Source: Pokkaliibacter sp. MBI-7
GTDB taxonomy: Bacteria > Pseudomonadota > Gammaproteobacteria > Pseudomonadales > Balneatricaceae
Length of the DNA: 64,000 bases
Reading direction: 5' to 3'
Assembly (NCBI RefSeq): GCF_029846635.1
Contig: NZ_JARVTG010000001.1
Coordinates: 2,047,001-2,111,000, forward strand
The first letter of the stretch is position 1, and each line of letters opens with the position of its first letter. Below, in pieces: positions 33,870-42,858 of the stretch. A program made the position numbers and the translations under genes. Under the pieces are notes generated by a model. That model was not told the origin of the DNA and ran no database searches. It worked only from the letters and a program-made list of their open reading frames with translations.

Positions 33870-34682
33870 TCACTTTGCCTTTCCACCCAAATCCTGCCTG
33901 TACCGACACTGTGGGTAGCGGCTGCAGCCCAGAAAACGCTGCCCGGCGTGAATGCCACGCTTGCTCTCACGCTCAATCAGCTCAGCACCGCAACGTTGAC
34001 ATCCTGCTAGCAATGGCGGGTGCCCCACATTGGTCGATGGCTCAGAAGGCACGGCAACCGCGTCTCTCAGCTCAGGCTCGCGGCGCTGTCTGGCTTTTAG
34101 CTGGCGTACATGCTGACGATGAGTCGTCAGAGTGGGCGCCAGACGCTGCTGCTGTAACTGCTCATAAATGTCCTGCACCTGTGCCTCTTCCAATATCCGT
34201 TGCTGCTTGCTGCGGATATAGCGCACCAGTGCAGTCGTTCCACACAGAACATTATCTGGCATGGCCGTTTTGAAACTGGCTGCAGAGGTAAATACCACGA
34301 CAGAATGCAGGTGAGCCATATCCAGCTCAAGCACCTGCTGCAGCGCCTTCACATGTTTATAATTCTGCCGTAACGGATTCTGAAAGTGGCTTTTGTGCCG
34401 GTACAGCTGCTGGGTCCACTGCGCCTGCTGACGGTCTCCGAAGATCCATCCCTGCATATTCTTGGTTTCGATCACGAAGACGCCGAACACCGACACCAGT
34501 ATATGGTCAATCTGGGTGCTACCTTCGTCGGTACGCAGTGTGACGTTGTGCAGCAGATGATAGTGCCGCGTATCGAGCTGCCGGCGCAGGGCACGATTGA
34601 TTGCCGCTTCACCGAGCATGCCCTTGCACCAGGGCTGTCGCAGCAGCCAGAGTATGGCCAGCAGCGGCGGCAGGCACCACAC
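33870..34682 (-). CDS. NERD nuclease-related protein with C-terminal topoisomerase-type zinc finger
   Basis: This protein of 270 aa has an N-terminal hydrophobic segment (about residues 1-15), a NERD domain (about 22-130; GEAAINRAL, STQIDHILVSVFGVFVIETKNMQGWIFG) and a C-terminal C4 zinc finger (about 227-262; CQRCG ... FLGCSRYPQCRY). NERD is a predicted restriction-like nuclease fold; the DH and ETK residues match its active-site pattern. The natural role is unknown; DNA binding or repair is possible. The only start before an upstream stop is GTG 34682, so the N terminus is uncertain. Confidence 0.85.
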   Translation of the reverse strand: MWCLPPLLAILWLLRQPWCKGMLGEAAINRALRRQLDTRHYHLLHNVTLRTDEGSTQIDHILVSVFGVFVIETKNMQGWIFGDRQQAQWTQQLYRHKSHFQNPLRQNYKHVKALQQVLELDMAHLHSVVVFTSAASFKTAMPDNVLCGTTALVRYIRSKQQRILEEAQVQDIYEQLQQQRLAPTLTTHRQHVRQLKARQRREPELRDAVAVPSEPSTNVGHPPLLAGCQRCGAELIERESKRGIHAGQRFLGCSRYPQCRYRQDLGGKAK

Positions 34683-34777
34683 CAGGGCTGTTGCTGCACG
34701 GCCAGCCAGATCATCTGTAAGGGGTTAGGTATCTGCACCATCCGTGGTATCCCTCTGACTCTTTCAGTCGAGAATGG

Positions 34778-35263
34778 TTAATCGAGACGCTTTTCCATAA
34801 ACACACTGAGCGGGTCAGCCTGATACTGGCCAAAAGGACCACGCTGTCGATATCCCAGTGCCCGATATAAGCCAATAGCTTCCTGCTGGAAAATACCGGT
34901 TTCCAGCCGCAGCAGGGTGATGCCCTTGTGCAGCAGATGCTGCTCCAGCGCGGCCATAATCGCCTTGGCGGCCCCCATGCCACGGGCTTCAGGGCGCACG
35001 AACACGCGCTTGACCTCACCGTAGCGGCCATCATCCTCAAGCACCTTGACCGCACCACAGGCAATCAGCCCCTGCCCTTCACAATAGGCTCCCAGCAGGC
35101 AGGCCTGACTGCGTGCCAGCTCTTCGGGCCCATCCAGACGATTGCTGTCATCGGGATACAACGACAGCATCAGGGTGCTGGACGCATCCAGCAGACGCTT
35201 CAGCTCAGGATCAAAGGGATCAACATTACGCACACTGAGCGAGGCCGGAACGCGGCGGGTCAT
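34778..35263 (-). CDS. GNAT-family N-acetyltransferase
   Basis: This acetyltransferase of 161 aa has the acetyl-CoA binding motif EVKRVFVRPEARGMGAAKAIMAALEQ and the C-terminal YRALGYRQRGPFGQYQADPLSVFMEK typical of the YjgM/PA4-like group of GNATs. Its substrate is unknown. It lies just downstream of the yigB-type gene (11 bases) on the same strand, so it may be part of the dapF-xerC-yigB transcript. Confidence 0.88.
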   Translation of the reverse strand: MTRRVPASLSVRNVDPFDPELKRLLDASSTLMLSLYPDDSNRLDGPEELARSQACLLGAYCEGQGLIACGAVKVLEDDGRYGEVKRVFVRPEARGMGAAKAIMAALEQHLLHKGITLLRLETGIFQQEAIGLYRALGYRQRGPFGQYQADPLSVFMEKRLD

Positions 35264-35274
35264 GACATCATCCC

Positions 35275-36015
35275 TCAGGGTTGCAACAGCGCCAGCGCCG
35301 CTGCAATTTCAGACAGACAGGCCACTTCCAGACTCGGCCGCTGCTGCCCAGCAGGCCAGGCAACGCCTTCAGGATTGAACCACAGACTGAACAGCCCCGC
35401 CGCATTGGCACCGGCCACATCGTAATGCGGATGGTCACCGACATAAACCATACGCCGGGGCTCCGAGCCGCAGGCCTGCACCAGCGCACTAAACGCAGCA
35501 GCCTCGGGCTTGGCGGCACCGACCATATCGGCATTGAGTACCACTTCAAAATAGCGACCAATGCCGATCTGCTGCAAATCGGCATTGCCGTTACTGAACA
35601 CACCCAGACGGTAGCCTGCCTGCTGCAGGGTCGTCAGCATACTTTCCACCGGCGCAAACAGCTCCACTTCATTACGGGCAACACGAAAGGCCTCGAACGC
35701 CGCCTGACTCCAGGCTGCCGCCTGCTCGCCCTGATGACCCAGCGCCGCCATCAGCTCATCCAGCACCGTCTGGCGCAAGGCGGTCACACTGTGCGCGGTG
35801 GCCGGAAAGCGTTCACGCACTCCGTCGCGCAGCCGTGGCCAGTCGGTTACTGAATACTGCCCGGCCGCTCCCGGCACGTTGCTGGCCAGCCAGTCGAACA
35901 TGCGGCTGTTGGCACGATCAATGACCGGCTCGACCGCCCACAGGGTGTCGTCAAGATCGAAGCAGATCCAGTCAAGATGAGGATTTTTTACGGGCACGGG
36001 GATGGGCTTGATCAT
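35275..36015 (-). CDS. yigB: HAD-superfamily phosphatase, YigB type
   Basis: This phosphatase of 246 aa is of subfamily IA. Motif I is FDLDDTLW, motif II is VFSNG, and motif III with IV is AKPEAAAF ... YVGDHPHYDV. YigB-type enzymes dephosphorylate FMN and riboflavin-pathway intermediates. The gene overlaps the xerC 3' end by about 44 bases and follows it in the dapF-DUF484-xerC-yigB order known from E. coli and pseudomonads, which supports the name. ATG 36015 or 36021 is the start. Confidence 0.88.
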   Translation of the reverse strand: MIKPIPVPVKNPHLDWICFDLDDTLWAVEPVIDRANSRMFDWLASNVPGAAGQYSVTDWPRLRDGVRERFPATAHSVTALRQTVLDELMAALGHQGEQAAAWSQAAFEAFRVARNEVELFAPVESMLTTLQQAGYRLGVFSNGNADLQQIGIGRYFEVVLNADMVGAAKPEAAAFSALVQACGSEPRRMVYVGDHPHYDVAGANAAGLFSLWFNPEGVAWPAGQQRPSLEVACLSEIAAALALLQP

Positions 36016-36895
36016 AGACATGGGCAAGATGCTGGAAATCCAGATGAGTGTAGATTTGAGTGGTGCGGATATCCGCATGGCCCAGCAGTTCCTGCACCGC
36101 GCGCAGATCTCCACTGGACTCCAGAATGTGGCTGGCAAAGGAATGCCGCAGCTGATGTGGGTGCATATGCTGACCCAGCCCCTGCTGTCTGGCCCAGCGA
36201 CTGAGGCGTTGCTGTACGGCGCGGGCGCCCAGCCGATTGCCCTGCTGACTGAGAAACAGGGCGGCTTCACCGCGCCCCTTGAGCAGGGTCGGCCGCAGGC
36301 TCAGATAACGGCGCAGGGCGTCAATGGCTTTGCGCCCAACCGGCACCAGACGGCTCTTACCGCCCTTACCTTCGCGCACCAGTACCAGCTGCTGTGCAAA
36401 ATCGACGTCAGCGCAATCCAGGTCCACCAGTTCAGCCAGACGCAGGCCCGAGGAGTACAGCATCTCCATCATCGCCAGATCGCGGCATTCCAGTGGATCG
36501 GTGCTGCTGACGTCCAGCAGCTGCTGCAGGTCATCGACACTGAGCACGTCGGGTAGCGGCTTATCGGCTTTGGGTGCCTGCACGCCATCACAGGGATTAC
36601 GCTGCATCAGCTGCTGTGTTTGCAGGTAGCGATAGAACGCCCGCAGGGAAGACAGTTTGCGTTGCAGTGTGCGGCTACTTTGCTGCTTCTGTCGCAGCGA
36701 AGCGAGGAAGCGACGCAGATGGGCGGCGTCCAGCGTCTGCCAGTCCAGCTGCTGCTGTTGCAGCCATTGCTGGCAGTCGTGCAGATCCCGCTGATAGGCA
36801 TCGAGGGTATGGTCAGAGTAGTGGCGCTCCTTCTGCAGATACTGCAGAAAGGCATCAGGCCAGACGGTCATGGGCGCATTACCAGAAGCTGACAT
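35972..36895 (-). CDS. xerC: Tyrosine recombinase XerC
   Basis: This site-specific recombinase of 307 aa acts with XerD at dif to resolve chromosome dimers. The N-terminal SAM-like core-binding domain spans about residues 10-95 (YLQKERHYSDHTLDAYQRDL). The catalytic set is complete: R in SGLRLAEL, K in EGKGGKSR, H and R in HQLRHSFA, H in LLGHADIRTT, and Tyr in QIYTH. It sits between DUF484 and yigB, as in E. coli. Confidence 0.96.
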   Translation of the reverse strand: MSASGNAPMTVWPDAFLQYLQKERHYSDHTLDAYQRDLHDCQQWLQQQQLDWQTLDAAHLRRFLASLRQKQQSSRTLQRKLSSLRAFYRYLQTQQLMQRNPCDGVQAPKADKPLPDVLSVDDLQQLLDVSSTDPLECRDLAMMEMLYSSGLRLAELVDLDCADVDFAQQLVLVREGKGGKSRLVPVGRKAIDALRRYLSLRPTLLKGRGEAALFLSQQGNRLGARAVQQRLSRWARQQGLGQHMHPHQLRHSFASHILESSGDLRAVQELLGHADIRTTQIYTHLDFQHLAHVYDQAHPRARKKSSS

Positions 36896-36919
36896 GCGGG
36901 TTCAGCGCAACGCGGATGA

Positions 36920-37648
36920 TCACTCGGCGTTAACCGCGACAGGCGGCACAGCATCGAGCAGACGTGGCAGGGTCAGGGTCAGCACTTCACCGACGTAATC
37001 CAGAAACAGCGTTCCCAGACTGGAGTGAAACAGCTGACGGTCGTAGCTGCCCATGGCCAGCACACCGACGGTGACATTGTTGACCATCAGCGGTACCAGA
37101 GCCACGGAACCGATACGATGACAGTCATGGATGAACAGGTAGTACTTTTCTTCATCGCTCAGCTCACCACAGACGGCCCAGCGCGAATCCACCAGACTGC
37201 CGATGATGCTCATTGCTTCATTGCGCTCCACCCGACGCACGCCCGCCGCTACCCAGGCATCCTCATCGTCGATGATCAGCAACTCGCAGCGATCGGCACG
37301 CAGCTCAAAGCAGAGATGGCGGTCAAGCACCCGCGCCAGCTCTTCCAGACTGGCAGACTGCAGAACGCCCAGTACCAGACGGCGGGTCTTTTCAAAGATC
37401 AGGTCATTTTCCCGGGCGGTGTCGATCATTTCGTCCAGCCGGTGAGACAGCGCACCATTACGCTCACGCAGCAGGTGCAGTTGCCGTTCCACCAGAGAAA
37501 TTGCGGGGCCACAGGCGTGGGGAATACGCAATTCTTCCAGCACCGCCGGGTGGTCGACGAAAAATTCGGGATGTTCCCGCAAGTAGTCGGCCACCTGTTC
37601 GGCGGTGGGGGTCTCAGGAAGAGGGCTGGTCTGCACCTTTCTGCTCAT
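36920..37648 (-). CDS. DUF484 (GAF-like) protein
   Basis: This DUF484 protein of 242 aa has an N-terminal signature VADYLREHPEFFVDHPAVLEELRIPH, a short coiled coil and a GAF-like C-terminal domain. It is conserved between dapF and xerC in gammaproteobacteria (E. coli YigA), and its function is unknown. Its start overlaps the dapF stop by four bases (ATGA). Confidence 0.93.
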   Translation of the reverse strand: MSRKVQTSPLPETPTAEQVADYLREHPEFFVDHPAVLEELRIPHACGPAISLVERQLHLLRERNGALSHRLDEMIDTARENDLIFEKTRRLVLGVLQSASLEELARVLDRHLCFELRADRCELLIIDDEDAWVAAGVRRVERNEAMSIIGSLVDSRWAVCGELSDEEKYYLFIHDCHRIGSVALVPLMVNNVTVGVLAMGSYDRQLFHSSLGTLFLDYVGEVLTLTLPRLLDAVPPVAVNAE

Positions 37649-38475
37649 ATATGGATCTGCCCTTCAAACACGGTGGTCGCCGGGCCCGTCATCCACACCG
37701 GACTGCCCTCACCTGCCCACTGGATAGTCAGGGTGCCGCCCGGCAGATGAACACTGACCTGCTCATCAAGCAGCCCACGAAGCCGCCCTGCTACTACTGC
37801 AGCACAGGCGCCGGAGCCGCAGGCGATGGTTTCACCCACACCTCGTTCAAACACCCGCAAACGTACTTCCTTGCGGGACAAAATCTGCATAAAACCGATA
37901 TTGGCTTTGGCCGGAAAGCGTTCATGGCGCTCCAGCACAGGCCCCAGTGTCAGCACCGGGGCAGTATCGACGTTGTCGACGACCAGCACACCATGAGGAT
38001 TGCCCATGGAAACGGCAGAAATATCATACATGCTGCTGCCAGCGGCAATGCTGTAGGTCGCAGCGCGCAGATCAGCAACAAAGGGAATGTCGGCAGGCTC
38101 AAGGAAGGGAGCCCCCATGTTCACCCGCACCTGATGATCATCGGTATGGAACAGGTGAATGATGCCTTTGGCGGTTTCTACCGCGATTTCACGTTTACCG
38201 GTCAGGCGCTTCTCCCGCACAAAACGGGCGAAACAACGGGCACCGTTACCGCACTGCTCCACCTCGGAGCCATCAGCATTGAAAATACGGTAGCGGAAGT
38301 CCATTTCGGGGTTGCTGGGCGGCTCAACCACCAGCAGCTGGTCAAAGCCAATGCCAAAGTTCCGGTCGGCCAGCTCACGCACTTTTTCAGTGCTCAGGGA
38401 CAGGCGCTGGGTAACGAGATCCAGCACCATAAAATCATTGCCCAGGCCATGCATCTTGGTAAAACGTATCAACAC
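37645..38475 (-). CDS. dapF: Diaminopimelate epimerase
   Basis: This enzyme of 276 aa converts LL- to meso-diaminopimelate for lysine and peptidoglycan. The two catalytic cysteines are visible in EQCGNGARCFARF and ACGSGACAAVVAG, and the N-terminal FTKMHGLGNDFMVLD is diagnostic. There is no ATG at the expected start: GTG 38475 or the adjacent TTG is used. lysA, often next to dapF in pseudomonads, is absent here. Confidence 0.97.
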   Translation of the reverse strand: MLIRFTKMHGLGNDFMVLDLVTQRLSLSTEKVRELADRNFGIGFDQLLVVEPPSNPEMDFRYRIFNADGSEVEQCGNGARCFARFVREKRLTGKREIAVETAKGIIHLFHTDDHQVRVNMGAPFLEPADIPFVADLRAATYSIAAGSSMYDISAVSMGNPHGVLVVDNVDTAPVLTLGPVLERHERFPAKANIGFMQILSRKEVRLRVFERGVGETIACGSGACAAVVAGRLRGLLDEQVSVHLPGGTLTIQWAGEGSPVWMTGPATTVFEGQIHI

Positions 38476-38674
38476 TTGTCTTTAATCCTGCCCAGGGCTA
38501 GTCCAGTTTGGCTGGCTGAGAAACACCTTGCCAGAACTGTTCCACTTTCGATGATTGGCACTCGGCTTTACACAGCAGAGTGATGCCTAGAATGTTCTTT
38601 ATAACCCACTCCCTCAGCACCGCCAAGCTGATGCTGGAGGTGGCCACAGGGTATACACGCCACTCAGACGAGCA

Positions 38675-38785
38675 TCACTGGCTGGTCTGCGCCGAAGACT
38701 GCTGAGGCAAATACAGCGGCCCCTTGTTACCACATCCGGCCAGCAGGCTGGTGGTGAGAATCAGCAGAGCAAACACTATGCGCAT
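38675..38785 (-). CDS. lptM: LptM (YifL-type) small lipoprotein
   Basis: This protein of only 36 aa from ATG 38785 has a lipoprotein signal with lipobox LLAGC and the family motif GCGNKGPLYLP. LptM helps assemble the LptDE lipopolysaccharide translocon in the outer membrane. It lies divergent to cyaY and upstream of dapF, the conserved E. coli order. A longer upstream reading in the same frame is not supported. Confidence 0.92.
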   Translation of the reverse strand: MRIVFALLILTTSLLAGCGNKGPLYLPQQSSAQTSQ

Positions 38786-38992
38786 TGACCGGTTTCCTAT
38801 CTGACCAGGCAACGCCTGCCTGGGTACGGTGATATCAGGAGAGGCGCCCAGCAGGGCTGGCCACAGAGAATCACTGGCGAGCATCACAGCTCTTGAAAAA
38901 AGCCGTTGGACCAGCAAAACAATTAGGCGATTATAGCCCGTCGCCACAGGCGATCCCACCCAAAATGTTTATTTGTTAATCAGGAGCAACAG

Positions 38993-39316
38993 ATGACCGA
39001 GAGCGAATTCCACCAGCAGGTTGACGACACGCTGGAGCAGGTGGAAACCATCCTTGATGATGCCGAAAGCGATCTCGACGTTAATCTCAACAACGGCATT
39101 CTGACCGTCATCTGTGAGAACGGCAGCCGCATCATTCTGACCCGGCAGACACCGGTCAAACAGCTGTGGCTGGCGACCAAACAGGATGGTTATCACTTCG
39201 ACTGGGACAGTGACGGGCAATGCTGGCTGGAAAGAGCCAAGGGCGGAACCCTGGCAGAGCGCCTGCAGGAGGCACTGCGTGCTCAGGCCGGAGAAACGCT
39301 GGCATTTGATCTGTAA
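38993..39316 (+). CDS. cyaY: Iron donor / frataxin CyaY
   Basis: This bacterial frataxin of 107 aa regulates iron-sulfur cluster assembly. The acidic first helix (FHQQVDDTLEQVETILDDAESDLDV) and the beta-sheet with NLNNGILTV, SRIILTRQTPVKQLWLATKQDGYHFDW are typical. It is divergent from lptM and convergent with pspF. The ATG follows CAGGAGCAACAG. Confidence 0.96.
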   Translation: MTESEFHQQVDDTLEQVETILDDAESDLDVNLNNGILTVICENGSRIILTRQTPVKQLWLATKQDGYHFDWDSDGQCWLERAKGGTLAERLQEALRAQAGETLAFDL

Positions 39317-39344
39317 GGCCACAGCCCGGCATACCCTCCCCTTC

Positions 39345-40391
39345 TCAATTACCCTGACGCTGCGCCAGCAACTCAGGGTACTTGCGCAAAGCCGCTCGCA
39401 GCTGGTGGTAAGTGAGCCCCAGAGCAGCGGCAGCCTGACGCTGATGAAAGCCATGCGCGGTCAGCGCCTGGCCAATAAGCTGCTGCTCCTGTTGCTCCAG
39501 CAGCGCTCGCAGATCCAAGGGATAACACACCGGTGCAGCCTCGTTGCCACTCTTCTGCCTGGAATCGACCGGCGAAGCGGCCTTATCGTTAACCCCGGCA
39601 AACGGATAGGCTTGCCAGCTGACTGCAAAGGGATCCAGCACGATATGCTGAACAGGCATTGCCGGCTCTTCATGGCGATAGACACTGCGCTCCACCACGT
39701 TCTTCAGCTCACGAATATTGCCAGGCCAGGTGTATTCCAACAGTTCTCGCATAGCGGCTGGCGAGAATCCGGCAAAGTATTCACGCTGCAGCTCCAGCGA
39801 CATACGCAGAGCAAAATGCTCTGCCAGCTCGGCAATGTCATCCTGCCGCACCCGCAGTGGCGGCAGGTTGATTACATCAAACGCCAGGCGATCCAGCAGA
39901 TCACCGCGAAACGCTCCCGATGCGACCCGCTCAGGCAAACAGGCGTTGGTAGCAGCGACAACCCGGACATCGACCTGCAGAGTGCGGCTACCACCCAACC
40001 GTTCAAAGCGGCCGTACTCAATCACCCGCAACAGCTTTTCCTGCACCTGCAGTGAGGCGGTCGCCAGCTCATCAAGGAACAGGGTGCCACCATCAGCACG
40101 CTCAAACAGCCCGGCACGACTGCGACTGGCACCGGTAAAAGCACCTGCCTCGTGACCAAACAGCTCCGACTCCAGCAGATGCTCACTCATCGCCGCACAG
40201 TTGACCTGCAGATAGGGTTGTTGCCAGCGCCCGGACAGATAGTGCAGGCGCTCTGCAATCAGCTCCTTGCCGGTACCGCGCTCACCTATAACCAGCACCG
40301 GTCGATTCAGCACCGCAACTTTCGACGTCTGTTGCAGTACCTGGTGCAAGGCTTCCGAACTGCCGATGATGTTCTGCCTGGCCGACGCCAT
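39345..40391 (-). CDS. pspF: Sigma-54 activator PspF
   Basis: This enhancer-binding protein of 348 aa lacks a receiver domain, as PspF does. The AAA+ domain has Walker A GERGTGKELIAE, the sigma-54 contact loop GAFTGA, Walker B GGTLFLDELA and the arginine-finger region. A Fis-type helix-turn-helix is at the C terminus (RQAAAALGLTYHQLRAALRKY). ATG 40391 is chosen because GGAGGA lies just upstream. It is divergent from pspABC and should activate their sigma-54 promoter when PspA releases it. Confidence 0.95.
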   Translation of the reverse strand: MASARQNIIGSSEALHQVLQQTSKVAVLNRPVLVIGERGTGKELIAERLHYLSGRWQQPYLQVNCAAMSEHLLESELFGHEAGAFTGASRSRAGLFERADGGTLFLDELATASLQVQEKLLRVIEYGRFERLGGSRTLQVDVRVVAATNACLPERVASGAFRGDLLDRLAFDVINLPPLRVRQDDIAELAEHFALRMSLELQREYFAGFSPAAMRELLEYTWPGNIRELKNVVERSVYRHEEPAMPVQHIVLDPFAVSWQAYPFAGVNDKAASPVDSRQKSGNEAAPVCYPLDLRALLEQQEQQLIGQALTAHGFHQRQAAAALGLTYHQLRAALRKYPELLAQRQGN

Positions 40392-40553
40392 AGCTCCTCC
40401 CTGTAACACATCTCGAAATCTGGTTATCTGAGCCAGTTACTGTAGTCAAAAAAACCATAAAAAGGTGTATTCAGCCAAAACTATTGAGCCAAGGGCCTTT
40501 AACAGCGCAGCAATAATGACAAAAACACTTCAAAAACAGTGAGTTAAAAACAC

Positions 40554-40568
40554 TGGCACAGCTATCGC
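40554..40568 (+). promoter_or_regulatory. Sigma-54 promoter of pspA
   Basis: TGGCAC-AGCTA-TCGC has the required GG and GC 12 bases apart and differs from consensus TGGCAC-N5-TTGC at one base. It lies 54 bases upstream of the pspA start and opposite pspF, the expected place. Confidence 0.8.
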
Positions 40569-40621
40569 TATATATCGGTGGTCACAACCTGATTTACGCC
40601 CTGATCAAAAGGAGAACCACC

Positions 40622-41299
40622 ATGGGAATTTTTTCACGCTTCGGCGACATCATTAACGCCAACCTGACCGCCCTGCTCGACCGTGCTGAAGACCCGGCCA
40701 AGATGATTCGTATGATGATTCAGGAAATGGAGGAAACACTGGTGGAAGTCCGCACCACCTCCGCCCGGGTCATCGCCGACCGCAAAGAACAGGAGCGCCG
40801 GGTGGCCCGCCTGCAACAAGAAGCCGGCGACTGGGAATCTAAAGCCCGGCTGGCGATCAGTAAAGGGCGCGAAGACCTGGCCCGCGCCGCTCTGGCTGAA
40901 CAGCAGGCGGTAGAAGACAGCCTCAAAGCCTGCAGCCGCGAACTCACCGTTATTGAAGAACAGTTGCAGGTGCTGCACGAGGAAATCGGACAGCTGCAAC
41001 AGAAACTGGATGATGCCAAAGCCAAGCAGAAAACCCTGCTGGTACGCGAGCAAACCAGCCGTTCACGTATGGACATGCGTCGTAGTGGCAACCGCGAGAA
41101 GCTGGAAGAGGCGTTCCGCAAGTTCGACGCCTATGAGCGCAAGATGGATGATCTGGAGGCACAACTGGAGTCTGAGGATCTGGGCCGTGGCCGCAGCCTG
41201 CATGATGAATTTGCAGAGCTTGAACGCAACGATAAGGTGGAAGAAGCACTGGCAGCCCTGAAGGCCCGGATGAATGGTGATGCACGGAGCGAGAGCTAA
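40622..41299 (+). CDS. pspA: Phage-shock protein A
   Basis: This protein of 225 aa is an ESCRT-III-like coiled coil throughout, beginning MGIFSRFGDIINANLTALLDRAEDPAKMIRMMIQEM. It binds damaged inner membranes and, when idle, inhibits PspF. Length and sequence are typical of gammaproteobacterial PspA. Its stop overlaps the pspB start by one base. Confidence 0.97.
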   Translation: MGIFSRFGDIINANLTALLDRAEDPAKMIRMMIQEMEETLVEVRTTSARVIADRKEQERRVARLQQEAGDWESKARLAISKGREDLARAALAEQQAVEDSLKACSRELTVIEEQLQVLHEEIGQLQQKLDDAKAKQKTLLVREQTSRSRMDMRRSGNREKLEEAFRKFDAYERKMDDLEAQLESEDLGRGRSLHDEFAELERNDKVEEALAALKARMNGDARSES

Positions 41300-41559
41300 T
41301 GAGCATGCTGGTGTTCTTTTTCGTGCCGGCGGTGATCTTTCTCACCGTCGTCGCTCCCATCTGGCTGATCCTGCATTACTGGACCCGTTCACGACAAAAC
41401 AAGGGCCTGAGTGATGAGGAGCGCCAGACGCTGGAGGATTCCCTGAGCGTGGCGGAACGGCTGGAAAAACGCGTCACCACGCTGGAAACCATTCTGGATG
41501 CGGAGCATCCGAGCTGGCGCACCGCCCGTGAGGATGACTACCGTCGAGGAGGAAGCTGA
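41299..41559 (+). CDS. pspB: Phage-shock protein B
   Basis: This small inner-membrane sensor of 86 aa has an N-terminal helix (VFFFVPAVIFLTVVAPIWLILHY) and a cytoplasmic coiled coil (LSDEERQTLEDSLSVAERLEKRVTTLETIL). With PspC it relays envelope stress to PspA. It is tightly packed between pspA and pspC. Confidence 0.95.
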   Translation: MSMLVFFFVPAVIFLTVVAPIWLILHYWTRSRQNKGLSDEERQTLEDSLSVAERLEKRVTTLETILDAEHPSWRTAREDDYRRGGS

Positions 41560-41948
41560 TGAACAGTGCTAATAAAGACAATGGTTACCTGCGTAACCTG
41601 TATCGCAGCTCCAGCCAGGGCTGGATCGCCGGCGTCTGTGCCGGGCTGGCAGAAAGTTACGGCCAGCCAGTGTGGCTGGCTCGTATCGTGATGCTGACCC
41701 TGTTTGTATTTAGCGGCAGCCTCGGAGTTCTGCTTTATCTGGCTGGGGTCATTCTGCTCAAACGCCGCCCGCTCAGCGCCCGGGAAGCCGAACCACGCCA
41801 GCCGAAGTTTGATTACGGGCAGCCCCTGACCCAGCGCGCTCGTGCCCTGGCAGAGCGGATGCGAGAGCTGGATCGCCGCCTGCAGCGGATGGAGCGCTAT
41901 GTCACCTCCAACCGCTTTCGCTATGACAAAGAGTTTCGTGATCTGTGA
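41559..41948 (+). CDS. pspC: Phage-shock protein C
   Basis: This protein of 129 aa has the PspC domain (YRSSSQGWIAGVCAGLAESYG ... VWLARIVMLTLFVFSGSLGVLLYL) and a cytoplasmic tail with a leucine-zipper-like helix. It senses membrane stress with PspB. It ends the pspABC operon; pspD is not seen. Confidence 0.95.
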   Translation: MNSANKDNGYLRNLYRSSSQGWIAGVCAGLAESYGQPVWLARIVMLTLFVFSGSLGVLLYLAGVILLKRRPLSAREAEPRQPKFDYGQPLTQRARALAERMRELDRRLQRMERYVTSNRFRYDKEFRDL

Positions 41949-41964
41949 CGCAACTGGCTGAACC

Positions 41965-42858
41965 TCAGGCGGAGGTCGCTCGGGCCACCGCCAGCCATAC
42001 CGCCACCGCGGTCAGACCTACACCACATACACTCAACAGGCTGAGATGCTCATTGAACAGCAACCAGCCCTCCAGCGTGGTCAGGGGGGGAACCAGATAG
42101 AAGTAACTGGCCACCCTGGCCGACTCCCCTTCACGGATCATCACCATCAACAGCAGAATCGCGGTCAGTGACAATCCCAACACCAGCCAGGCCATGGCCA
42201 GCAGCAGTTGGGGTGACCAGATCACCGAGCCGCTCTCTGTACTCCAGGTCATCAGCCCCATCATCAGCGCCGCTGCACAGTACTGCCAGAACGTGCCTGT
42301 CAGCAGTGGCACCTTCCCGCCGTAGCGCTTCTGATACAGGGTACCGGCACAGATACCCAGCAGTGCAGCCAGTGCCCACAGTATTCCGGCAGGCTGCACA
42401 GCACCGACGGCAGCCTGCCGGCCAAGCACCACCAGAATCACACCGAGCAACCCTAACCAGAAGCCCAGCAGCTGCATGAGAGACAAACGCTCAGCCAGCC
42501 AGAAACGGGCGACTACCGCCGTCAGTAAGGGCTGCAACCCGACAATAATGGCCGTCATTCCGGCAGGCAGACCGGTTTTGATAGCAGCAAACACGCCACC
42601 CAGATACAAGCCATGCACCAGTGCTCCCACCAGCATCTGCTGGCGGGCCTCTGACCAGCTGGGCCAGGGCGTGCGCTGCCAGCCAATCAGGATGGCAAAC
42701 ACCACCAGGGTCAGCAGCATGCGGATAAACAGGAAGTTGAAAGGCTCAATGTAAGGCAGGCCGTATTTGGCACCGATAAAACCGGTACTCCATAGCAGCA
42801 CGAAGGCCCAGGGCACCAGCGCCAACCACGGGCTGGCCGGCGTCTTGGCAGATGTCAT
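41965..42858 (-). CDS. EamA-family (drug/metabolite) transporter
   Basis: This inner-membrane protein of 297 aa has about ten helices in two EamA repeats (YGLPYIEPFNFLFIRMLLTL; GLPAGMTAIIVGLQPLLTAVVARFWLAERLSLMQLLGFWLGLLGVILV). The RhaT/DMT family exports amino acids or other metabolites; the substrate here is not evident. It is convergent with pspC. A perfect ATTGCATGCAAT palindrome lies about 50 bases upstream. Confidence 0.92.
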   Translation of the reverse strand: MTSAKTPASPWLALVPWAFVLLWSTGFIGAKYGLPYIEPFNFLFIRMLLTLVVFAILIGWQRTPWPSWSEARQQMLVGALVHGLYLGGVFAAIKTGLPAGMTAIIVGLQPLLTAVVARFWLAERLSLMQLLGFWLGLLGVILVVLGRQAAVGAVQPAGILWALAALLGICAGTLYQKRYGGKVPLLTGTFWQYCAAALMMGLMTWSTESGSVIWSPQLLLAMAWLVLGLSLTAILLLMVMIREGESARVASYFYLVPPLTTLEGWLLFNEHLSLLSVCGVGLTAVAVWLAVARATSA

